Positions 18,087 to 25,322 of a DNA stretch of 64,000 bases are shown here, piece after piece. The notes beneath the pieces are model-generated. The model was not told where the DNA came from, did no database searches, and saw nothing but the letters and a program-made list of their open reading frames with translations. Source of the stretch: Marinimicrobium alkaliphilum. GTDB taxonomy: Bacteria; Pseudomonadota; Gammaproteobacteria; Pseudomonadales; Cellvibrionaceae. Every line of letters begins with the position of its first letter. Position 1 is the first letter of the stretch. The DNA lies in assembly GCF_003259155.1 (NCBI RefSeq), contig NZ_QGMQ01000003.1, positions 62,001-126,000 on the forward strand. The letters run 5' to 3'. A program made the translations under genes and the position numbers.

Positions 18087-18107
18087 GGGTATCCACGAGA
18101 GACAATT

Positions 18108-18959
18108 ATGAGTAACCAGGACGTGCGTCTGAGTTTCGAGTTCTTTCCTCCCAAGACCCCGGCGGGCCAGGAGAAACTCGACACCGTTAAAGACCAACTG
18201 AATCAATTTGCACCGGACTTTTTCTCGGTCACCTACGGTGCCGGCGGCTCCACCCGCGACAACACCAAAGATATCGTCACCCGCTTCAAGCAGGCCGGCC
18301 TGAGCGTAGCGCCGCACCTGTCTTTCGGAGGCGATAATGCGGATACCGTCAAGGCACTGATCGCCGAGTACCAGGCGGCGGGCATCGACCGTATTGTGGC
18401 TCTGCGCGGCGATATGCCCTCGGGCGTTGGCGGCGCCTACCAACTGGTCTACGCCAACGAGCTGGTGGCGTTTATCCGCGAGCATTTTGGTGACCATTTC
18501 CAGCTCGAGGTGGCGGCCTACCCGGAAATTCACCCGCAAGCAAAAAGCTACGATGACGATATCCGCTACCTGAAAGGCAAGTTCGATGCGGGCGCCAACA
18601 GCGGCATCACCCAGTACTTCTACAACCCGGACGCCTACTTCCATTTTATGGAGCAGTGCGCCAAGGCCGGCATCAGTCAGCCCATTTACCCCGGGATCAT
18701 GCCGATCATCAACTTCCGCAACCTGATGCGTTTTTCCGACACCTGCGGCGCCGAGATCCCGCGCTGGCTGCGCAAGCGCCTGGAGAGCTTTTACGACGAT
18801 AACGACAGTTTGCGGGCTTTTGGCGTAGACTTGGTAACAGAGTTGTGTGAAACCCTGCTCGAAAACGGCGCGCCCGGGCTTCACTTCTACACCATGAACC
18901 AGTACGAGCCCTGCGCCACCGTCGTCAAAAACCTCGGTTTAACACCGCAGGCGGATTGA
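18108..18959 (+). CDS. metF: Methylenetetrahydrofolate reductase
   Basis: Reduces 5,10-methylene-THF to 5-methyl-THF, the methyl donor for methionine synthesis (FAD enzyme, cytosol). The ATG at 18108 with GAGAGA upstream gives 283 residues. An open extension upstream overlaps ahcY and lacks family sequence. Motifs are LSFEFFPPKTPAG (catalytic Glu), FFSVTYGAGGSTR, HLSFGGDNAD, IVALRGDMP (FAD) and the C-terminal GLHFYTMNQ. It is third in the metK-ahcY-metF block, probably co-transcribed with ahcY. Confidence 0.97.
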   Translation: MSNQDVRLSFEFFPPKTPAGQEKLDTVKDQLNQFAPDFFSVTYGAGGSTRDNTKDIVTRFKQAGLSVAPHLSFGGDNADTVKALIAEYQAAGIDRIVALRGDMPSGVGGAYQLVYANELVAFIREHFGDHFQLEVAAYPEIHPQAKSYDDDIRYLKGKFDAGANSGITQYFYNPDAYFHFMEQCAKAGISQPIYPGIMPIINFRNLMRFSDTCGAEIPRWLRKRLESFYDDNDSLRAFGVDLVTELCETLLENGAPGLHFYTMNQYEPCATVVKNLGLTPQAD

Positions 18960-18969
18960 CACGGCCCTG

Positions 18970-18993
18970 TGCCCGCCCAATAATTGGCGGGCA
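18970..18993 (+). other. Stem-loop after metF
   Basis: TGCCCGCC (18970-18977) and GGCGGGCA (18986-18993) form an 8-bp stem ten bases after the metF stop. The following TTAC is too short for a canonical T-run, so it is either a weak terminator or a 3'-end stabiliser. Confidence 0.45.
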
Positions 18994-19067
18994 TTACGTC
19001 AACTGCGGGAAGCGGGACGTAGACACATAACAATAGAGCCAAGCCACTTGGCCAGTGAGGTTCCAGC

Positions 19068-20126
19068 ATGAAAGAGGGTAGACCCACCTCGTTCGATATT
19101 GCCTATCGAGCGGGCGTATCGCAATCGACGGTATCCCGGGCGCTGCGCAACAGTCCCCTGGTGAGTGAGGAGACGCGCCGCAAAGTCCAGGAAATCGCGC
19201 AAGAACTCAACTATAAGGTCGACAAAAACGCGCGCAACCTGCGTTCGCGTAGCACCTGCACTATCGCACTACTACTGTGCGAGGACCACGGCACCGCCAA
19301 TTCGGTGATCAACCCCTTCTTTTTGTCGATGCTCGGGAGCATCACCCGCGCCTGCGCCAATCGCGGCTACGACCTGCTGGTATCGTTTCAACAGGCCAGC
19401 GAAGACTGGCATGCGGACTACGAGGACGCCAACCGCGCCGACGGCATTATTTTTCTCGGCTACGGTGACTACGTCACTTACGTGGAGAAGCTTAACCAGC
19501 TGACTGAAGTCGGTGCCCACTACATCACCTGGGGTCCGGTTCTGCCGGGGCAGCCCGGGTTTTCCATTGGTTGCGACAACTTCAACAGTGCCTGTAAAGC
19601 CACCAAGCACCTGATCGATCTGGGGTATCGCAATATCGCCTTTATCGGCGATATCTCCGAGCACAGCCCGGAGTTCAACTCCCGCTACAAAGGCTACTGC
19701 AAGGCATTGAAGGCGGCGGGCATTGAGGTCAACCCACAGCTCCAGGTGGCGGCGGAAACCTTCGAGGACTCAGGTTACCAGGCCATCAAAACCCTGGAAA
19801 AACGCGGCATCAAGTTTGATGCAGTGTTTGGCGCGAGCGATCTGATCGCAATCGGCTGCGTGATGGCCCTGGAAGAATCGGGCCTTACCATTCCCGACGA
19901 TATCGCCCTGATGGGCTTCGACGATATCCCCATGTCCGGTTACACCCATCCGCCGCTGTCTACGGTTCGCCAGGACACCAATAAAGCCGGTGAAATGCTG
20001 GTGGAGAACCTGCTCAAGCTGGTTGCCGGTGATGTGGTCGAGTCGCAACTGCTACCGGCCGAACTGATCGTCCGTGGCTCTTGCGGCGCCCAAAAAGGCC
20101 GCCGCAAGCAACCCCCCGCCGCTTAA
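19068..20126 (+). CDS. LacI-family transcriptional regulator of the starch/maltodextrin locus
   Basis: 352 residues. Residues 6-30 form the LacI helix-turn-helix and hinge entry (SFDIAYRAGVSQSTVSRALRN), residues ~45-60 the hinge helix region, and residues ~62-340 the periplasmic-binding-like effector domain (CTIALLLCEDHG, RADGIIFLGYG, LIDLGYRNIAFIGD, GFDDIPMSGYTHPPLSTVRQD). The protein sits at the edge of the maltodextrin genes, and five LacI-style CG-centred palindromes lie in their control regions. I therefore infer that it binds TGCATACGTATGCA. The operator placement hints at activation. No such site is seen before its own start. A GAGG site supports the ATG. Its TAA stop overlaps the TAA of the convergent amylase gene. 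Confidence 0.9.
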   Translation: MKEGRPTSFDIAYRAGVSQSTVSRALRNSPLVSEETRRKVQEIAQELNYKVDKNARNLRSRSTCTIALLLCEDHGTANSVINPFFLSMLGSITRACANRGYDLLVSFQQASEDWHADYEDANRADGIIFLGYGDYVTYVEKLNQLTEVGAHYITWGPVLPGQPGFSIGCDNFNSACKATKHLIDLGYRNIAFIGDISEHSPEFNSRYKGYCKALKAAGIEVNPQLQVAAETFEDSGYQAIKTLEKRGIKFDAVFGASDLIAIGCVMALEESGLTIPDDIALMGFDDIPMSGYTHPPLSTVRQDTNKAGEMLVENLLKLVAGDVVESQLLPAELIVRGSCGAQKGRRKQPPAA

Positions 20127-21835
20127 CGGGGGCTGGCGGGAATCCGCAGCTCTTCCAGGCGTGCAGCCAGCGCCGGATTGTTGACCGGCTCGTTAAAGGC
20201 CAGCACACGGACGCCATGGGCGGGCACCTCCAGCGTAATAGCGGGATGGGCGCCCGTGTCGTCAACTGTAATCACAGCGTCACCACCCAGCTCTTCCCAA
20301 CGACCGGTATTGATCATACCTTCGGCTGTCACTGCCGTAGCCCGGTCACCTTTGTTCAGTAGCACCAGTGCCGTCTGGGCAACACCGTCGACCTGATAGA
20401 CCCGCAGGAAGGCGGCGGTATCGCCGGCAAAGTCCAGGTTCACCTGCAAGCCCTTCTGGAGCGCAACAGATTGCTGACGGATGTGGGCGATATGGCGCAG
20501 GGCTTCGGCGATCGGATGGCCTTCAGCACGGGCAATATTCTCCTCGCCGTAATAGTTGCGATTGCCGTAGTGCTCCGCCAGGCCTGACTGGAAACCGATT
20601 TCTGACCCGTAGTAAACCACCGGAATCCCGCGCGCGGTAAAGAGCCAGTTATTGGCGCTCATGTAACCACCGGTGTCCGCATCCAGACGACTCATATCGT
20701 GGTTGTCGTAGAACGTCGCCAGCTCATAAGGGTTCTGGTAAGGACTGTTTTCCAGATACAGATAGCCGAGAATCTCGGCGAAATCACTGCCCGGATTCTC
20801 AAACACCTGAGTCATGTGCTGCCGACCCGGAAAATCAATCACACTCACGCCGCCGTTCTCCGGATAAGTGTGTTCGGCAATCTCGGCCGCTTCATAGCTC
20901 CAGCTTTCCCCGAACATAAAGAAATCCGGATGCTCGGCGCGAATACGCCCCACAAACTCCTTCCAGAAGTGGTGCGGTTGGTGCTTGATGGTGTCGATAC
21001 GGAACGCCGCGGCACCCTGCTCAATCCACTGCAAGTAGGCGTTGACGAAATAGTCCATCACCTCCGGGTTGTCCGGGTCGAGGCTGGCCAGCTCGGCAAT
21101 ATCCGGCTCGTGCAGAAACCAGCGCTGCAGGGGATTGCTGGCGGGATCAAGATCATTCGGATGAACGTTACCGTGGTCGGCCAAAAGCTCACCCTCAGGT
21201 CCGTAAATCTGACCGAAGTTGCCGTGCGGCTCGTCCATACCCCAGGCGGGAGAACCGTGGTTGGCCACGATATCGAGGACGAGCTTCAAGCCGTACTCTT
21301 CTTCCAGCGCCTGGGTGAGGTCCGCAAAGCTCAGGTCGTCCGACTCCAGGTGCTCATCCACCTTGAAAAAGTTGACGCCCCAATAACCATGGTAACCGGT
21401 TTTGCCGCCGTCGCCGCTACCGCCAAAAGTGACTTCATCGCCACCGCTGAAGGCTGCATCCGGGTTGTCGATAATGGGCGTGACCCAGACTGAGGTGAAA
21501 CCCAGGTCGCGAATATAGTCAGCGTTGTTGAGCAAGCCCCGAAAGTCGCCCCCCATATAGCCAATAAAGGCTTCCTCGCCGTCAGGCCCTTGCAGACGCC
21601 CCTCCCAGCTCGGATGATCGCCACCCTGATCTTCAAAGTTGTTGCTCGAATCGCCATCGACAAAACGGTCGGTCATCACAAAATAGATGGCCTCGCGGGC
21701 CCAAGGCTCGCGCGTACCGTAGTACTCGGCGCCGGGATCTACGCTTACCTTCGGATCGGCACTGCGCTCGCTGGCACAGCCGATCATCAGGGCGGCTGCC
21801 AACGGCAGCAGGGCAAAACCTTTCAAAGCATTCAT
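20123..21835 (-). CDS. GH13 alpha-amylase / CGTase-like lipoprotein
   Basis: The 570-residue product has lipobox MIGC (lipid Cys20). The GH13 catalytic barrel spans ~45-450. Conserved region I is LDIVANH, region II AFRIDTIKH with nucleophile D281, region III MFGESW with acid/base E310, and region IV FYDNHD with D380. GYHGYWGVNFFKVD is the pattern seen in cyclodextrin glucanotransferase and maltogenic amylase groups. A C-terminal beta-domain follows (to ~555). It should cut alpha-1,4 bonds of starch or maltodextrin at the outer membrane. It starts 11 nt after the permease stop, so it shares the permease's regulated promoter. All catalytic residues are present. The exact product profile cannot be told. 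Confidence 0.9.
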   Translation of the reverse strand: MNALKGFALLPLAAALMIGCASERSADPKVSVDPGAEYYGTREPWAREAIYFVMTDRFVDGDSSNNFEDQGGDHPSWEGRLQGPDGEEAFIGYMGGDFRGLLNNADYIRDLGFTSVWVTPIIDNPDAAFSGGDEVTFGGSGDGGKTGYHGYWGVNFFKVDEHLESDDLSFADLTQALEEEYGLKLVLDIVANHGSPAWGMDEPHGNFGQIYGPEGELLADHGNVHPNDLDPASNPLQRWFLHEPDIAELASLDPDNPEVMDYFVNAYLQWIEQGAAAFRIDTIKHQPHHFWKEFVGRIRAEHPDFFMFGESWSYEAAEIAEHTYPENGGVSVIDFPGRQHMTQVFENPGSDFAEILGYLYLENSPYQNPYELATFYDNHDMSRLDADTGGYMSANNWLFTARGIPVVYYGSEIGFQSGLAEHYGNRNYYGEENIARAEGHPIAEALRHIAHIRQQSVALQKGLQVNLDFAGDTAAFLRVYQVDGVAQTALVLLNKGDRATAVTAEGMINTGRWEELGGDAVITVDDTGAHPAITLEVPAHGVRVLAFNEPVNNPALAARLEELRIPASPR

Positions 21836-21846
21836 AGTTACCTACC

Positions 21847-23367
21847 TTACAGGGACGCTTCCGCGCCCTCATCTTCTACCAAAAGAGTGGCCGCAGCCGC
21901 GATAAAGAAACACACACCGGCCAGCGCCAAGGCATAGATTGCCTGACCACCGAAAAGATCGCGCACCAGCATTCCCAAAATACTCACCGCCAAGATCTGC
22001 GGAATCACAATAAAGAAGTTGAAGATCCCCATGTAAATGCCCATTTTGTGCGCGGGCAGGGAACAGGACAGAATCGCATAGGGCATGGACAGGATTGACG
22101 CCCAGGCAATACCGATACCCACCATCGACACCAACAACCAACTGGGGTCGCGGATCAGCAGCAGCGAGATCATACCCAGGCCACCCATGATCAAATTGAC
22201 CATATGGGTACTCTTGCGCGAGATCAGTTTAGCAATCACGGGAATCAGGAATGCGGCCATGGCGGCAAAGACATTGTAAGAGGCAAAGAGTACGCCCACC
22301 CAGTCAGCGCCCTGATTGTAGGCAACCGACGCGGTATCGCTGGTGCCGTAGTGATAACCGGTAATGGCCGGCGTGGCGTAAATCCACAAGCAAAAAAGCG
22401 CAAACCAGGAGAAAAACTGCACGACCGCCAGCTGCTTCATGGTCTTGGGCATGTGGAAAAAATCGTGGGTAAAGTGATAAAAGCCGTTGTTGATCTTGCC
22501 ATTGCCGAGCATGTAACCGCTGATCAATTGCAGAATACCGAACACGCACACGCCCCCGGCAATAATGTGCAGGCGCCAATCCAGTCCGAAACCGGAAATC
22601 AGTGCAACCAAAGCCACGCCTGAGGCCAGCCAGAGCTTGCCGCCGCGCGCGTACTGCCCGTGGGTACGCGTTTCCGCCAGGATTTCATCGGTGCGTTTTT
22701 CTTTCAGGCTATCGTCGTACTCGGCGAACGCCTTCAGTTGCTCCGGGCTGTACTCCTTGGTCGTCACCACCGTCCAGAGCACCGCGAAGAAAAATACCGC
22801 CGCACCCACATAAAAGGCATACATCACCGAAGGCGGAATCACGCCCGGGGCTGCGGTATTGGCCACATCCAGCCAGTTGGTCAACATCCAGGGTAGCGCC
22901 GAAGCCACTACCGACCCTATCCCGATAAAGAAGCTCTGCATGGCGAAGCCCGCAGTACGCTGCTTTTCCGGCAGCATATCACCGACAAACGCGCGGAAAG
23001 GCTCCATGGAGACGTTGATCGAAGCGTCGAGAATCCAGAGCATACCCGCCGCGACCCACAGGTAAGGCGAATGGGGCATGAACACCAGGGCCAGACTCGC
23101 CGCGATCGCACCATACAGAAAGTAAGGACGCCGCCGGCCCAGACCGGTCCAGGTTTTGTCACTGAAATAGCCAATGATGGGCTGCACGATCAAACCCGTC
23201 ATGGGCGCTGCGAGCCACAGGATGGGGAGTGTATCTACACCGGCACCGAGAGTTTGAAAAATCCGGCTGACGTTCGAGTTCTGCAGGGCAAAGCCAAACT
23301 GAATGCCCAGGAAGCCGAAACTCATGTTCCAAATCTGCCAGAAGCTGAGCTGAGGTTTTTTTGTCAT
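21847..23367 (-). CDS. MFS maltose/maltodextrin:cation symporter (SLC45-like)
   Basis: The 506-residue inner-membrane protein has about 12 hydrophobic segments. The N-terminal pattern QIWNMSFGFLGIQFGFALQ, then QPIIGYFSDKTWTGLGRRRPYFL is diagnostic for the SLC45/GPH-like sugar symporters. These replace ABC maltose transporters in Xanthomonas, Caulobacter and Shewanella. A long cytoplasmic loop (about 205-245) separates the two halves. It should import the oligosaccharides left by periplasmic GH13 enzymes. It is the first gene of a two-gene minus-strand operon with the amylase lipoprotein. It is driven from the promoter at 23414-23442, with a regulator site directly upstream. Confidence 0.9.
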   Translation of the reverse strand: MTKKPQLSFWQIWNMSFGFLGIQFGFALQNSNVSRIFQTLGAGVDTLPILWLAAPMTGLIVQPIIGYFSDKTWTGLGRRRPYFLYGAIAASLALVFMPHSPYLWVAAGMLWILDASINVSMEPFRAFVGDMLPEKQRTAGFAMQSFFIGIGSVVASALPWMLTNWLDVANTAAPGVIPPSVMYAFYVGAAVFFFAVLWTVVTTKEYSPEQLKAFAEYDDSLKEKRTDEILAETRTHGQYARGGKLWLASGVALVALISGFGLDWRLHIIAGGVCVFGILQLISGYMLGNGKINNGFYHFTHDFFHMPKTMKQLAVVQFFSWFALFCLWIYATPAITGYHYGTSDTASVAYNQGADWVGVLFASYNVFAAMAAFLIPVIAKLISRKSTHMVNLIMGGLGMISLLLIRDPSWLLVSMVGIGIAWASILSMPYAILSCSLPAHKMGIYMGIFNFFIVIPQILAVSILGMLVRDLFGGQAIYALALAGVCFFIAAAATLLVEDEGAEASL

Positions 23368-23413
23368 GGTCAGGTACTGCCTATTCTGCTGAAGTCATGG
23401 TTATTTACGGACA

Positions 23414-23442
23414 ACAGTAATCTTCCAGCCCCCGCCACACAA
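23414..23442 (-). promoter_or_regulatory. Promoter of the permease-amylase operon
   Basis: On the minus strand, TTGTGT (23442-23437) and TACTGT (23419-23414) are separated by 17 bases. The -35 box begins 5 nt after the degenerate operator 23448-23461, the same gap as at the two plus-strand promoters of this locus. The -10 box is a moderate match. Confidence 0.6.
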
Positions 23443-23447
23443 GACTT

Positions 23448-23461
23448 TGCATACGTATTCA
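23448..23461. promoter_or_regulatory. LacI-type operator O1 (one mismatch)
   Basis: TGCATACGTATTCA is the 14-bp palindrome TGCATACGTATGCA with one changed base. It belongs to the permease-amylase promoter, on its upstream side. Confidence 0.75.
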
Positions 23462-23488
23462 GGCTTTTAGGCCCCGACCGGACCACCC

Positions 23489-23502
23489 TGCATACGTATG
23501 CA
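23489..23502. promoter_or_regulatory. LacI-type operator O2
   Basis: A perfect TGCATACGTATGCA palindrome in the middle of the divergent control region, 29 bp centre-to-centre from O3 and 41 bp from O1. It could serve either promoter or allow side-by-side binding. Confidence 0.85.
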
Positions 23503-23517
23503 TTGAGCAAACCGGTA

Positions 23518-23531
23518 TGCATACGTATGCA
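23518..23531. promoter_or_regulatory. LacI-type operator O3
   Basis: A perfect TGCATACGTATGCA palindrome ending 5 nt before the -35 box of the alpha-glucosidase promoter (TTGCGG at 23537-23542). Confidence 0.85.
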
Positions 23532-23536
23532 GTCTA

Positions 23537-23566
23537 TTGCGGTGATATCAGCGCCAGGCGTATGTT
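23537..23566 (+). promoter_or_regulatory. Promoter of the alpha-glucosidase / TonB receptor genes
   Basis: TTGCGG (23537-23542), an 18-nt spacer and TATGTT (23561-23566). This is a mediocre sigma70 match directly downstream of operator O3. A weak core promoter of this kind often needs an activator. Confidence 0.55.
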
Positions 23567-23653
23567 AGATCAACAGTCAATTTTCACAGGCTGTCGACTC
23601 GACACAGATCGGACAGTCTGAATAACGAACAATCACAATAGGTTTTCAGTACT

Positions 23654-25285
23654 ATGCAAAATTATCCCTGGTGGCGCGGCGCCGTCATCTATCAGGTCTA
23701 CCCCCGCAGCCTGATGGACAGCAATGGCGATGGCATCGGCGATCTGCCGGGCATCATCGACAAGCTGGACTACATCGCCAGTCTGGGTGTGGACGCCATC
23801 TGGATCTCACCTTTTTTCAAATCGCCAATGAAAGACTTTGGTTATGACATCAGCGATTACCGCGATATTGACCCCATTTTTGGCACGCTGAACGACTTTG
23901 ACCGTTTGATCAGCGAGGCTCACGCCCGCGATATCAAGATCATCATTGATCAAGTGCTCAGTCACACCTCAGACCAGCATCCCTGGTTTGAAGAAAGCCG
24001 CCAGTGCCGCGAGAATGACAAAGCCGACTGGTATGTCTGGGTCGATCCGGCTGAAGACGGCTCACCGCCCAACAACTGGCTGTCCATTTTTGGCGGTGTC
24101 GCCTGGGAGTGGGAGCCGCGCCGGTGCCAGTACTACCTGCATAACTTCCTTAAGACTCAGCCGGATCTGAATTTCCACAACCCGGCTGTACAGAAAGAAA
24201 TTTTGTCTGAAGTCGAATTCTGGTTGAAGAAAGGCGTGGATGGCTTTCGCCTGGATGCCATCAACTTCTGCTTCCACGACAAAGAGTTGCGGAACAACCC
24301 GTCAAAACCGGAAGCCGAGCGCAAAGGTCGCGGCTTCACCACCGACAACCCCTACGCCTATCAGCGCCACCTGTATGACAACACCCGGCCGGAAAACCTC
24401 GATTTTCTCAAGCACCTGCGCCAGCTGATTGATCAGTATCCCGGCGTCGTGACCCTGGGCGAAATCTCTTCTGAAGACTCGCTCAAAACCATGGCCGAGT
24501 ACACGGCGGGCAACGAACGCCTGCACATGGCCTACAGTTTCGAGTTGCTGGCCGAGTCGGTGTCGCCCCAGTACGTACGCGACACCGTGGCCACTCTGGA
24601 AGCGGGACTCGGTGAAGGCTGGCCCTGCTGGGCCATCGGCAACCACGACGTCATTCGGGTAATGAGCCGCTGGGGCGACACACCCTACAACCCCGAACAG
24701 GCCAAGATGCTCAACGCCATGCAGCTGTCACTGCGCGGCAGCGTGTGCAGCTACCAAGGCGAAGAACTGGGTCTGACCGAGGCGGAAATTCGCCAGGATC
24801 AACTCCAGGACCCTTACGGCATCACCTTCTGGCCCCGATTCAAAGGTCGCGATGGTTGCCGCACGCCCATGCCCTGGCAGAAAGAAGCCACACAGGCCGG
24901 TTTCAGTGACGCGGTACACACCTGGTTGCCAATTCCGGACGAACACCGGGCCCTGGCAGTTGACCAGCAAGCCGACAAAGCCGATTCCATTCTCAATCAC
25001 TACCGGGGCTTTATTCACTGGCGCAAGCAACAGCCGGCACTGGTACTGGGTGATATCGAGTTTGTGCACGCGGATGACGACATCCTCGTGTTCACACGCA
25101 CCAACGCGCAACAGCAACTGCTGGTTGCCTTCAACTTCAGTAAAGAATCCAGGGCATATGACACGAGCGCCCAGCAGATTTCGCATTTGCTGGACGGTCA
25201 TGGCCTGGTACCGGGGGAGTGGAAGAGTGAGACCCTGACGCTCCCCGGATACGGTGCAGCATTTGCCCTGCTCCACTCACGTTAA
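23654..25285 (+). CDS. Cytoplasmic alpha-glucosidase, GH13 (oligo-1,6-glucosidase-like subfamily)
   Basis: 543 residues without a signal peptide. The opening WWRGAVIYQVYPRSLMDSNGDGIGDL is the signature of the GH13 alpha-glucosidase / oligo-1,6-glucosidase branch. Region I is IDQVLSHTSDQHPWF (about 98-112). Region II is GFRLDAINF with nucleophile D201, region III is TLGEISSED with acid/base E270, and region IV is IGNHDVIRV with HD at 331-332. A C-terminal beta-domain completes the protein. The family suggests release of glucose from maltose and short maltodextrins in the cytosol. It is the first gene after the control region with operators O1-O3, and the TonB receptor follows 37 nt later. Confidence 0.94.
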   Translation: MQNYPWWRGAVIYQVYPRSLMDSNGDGIGDLPGIIDKLDYIASLGVDAIWISPFFKSPMKDFGYDISDYRDIDPIFGTLNDFDRLISEAHARDIKIIIDQVLSHTSDQHPWFEESRQCRENDKADWYVWVDPAEDGSPPNNWLSIFGGVAWEWEPRRCQYYLHNFLKTQPDLNFHNPAVQKEILSEVEFWLKKGVDGFRLDAINFCFHDKELRNNPSKPEAERKGRGFTTDNPYAYQRHLYDNTRPENLDFLKHLRQLIDQYPGVVTLGEISSEDSLKTMAEYTAGNERLHMAYSFELLAESVSPQYVRDTVATLEAGLGEGWPCWAIGNHDVIRVMSRWGDTPYNPEQAKMLNAMQLSLRGSVCSYQGEELGLTEAEIRQDQLQDPYGITFWPRFKGRDGCRTPMPWQKEATQAGFSDAVHTWLPIPDEHRALAVDQQADKADSILNHYRGFIHWRKQQPALVLGDIEFVHADDDILVFTRTNAQQQLLVAFNFSKESRAYDTSAQQISHLLDGHGLVPGEWKSETLTLPGYGAAFALLHSR

Positions 25286-25322
25286 CCCACTATAGTCATA
25301 ATAACCGACGAGGAAACTCATC

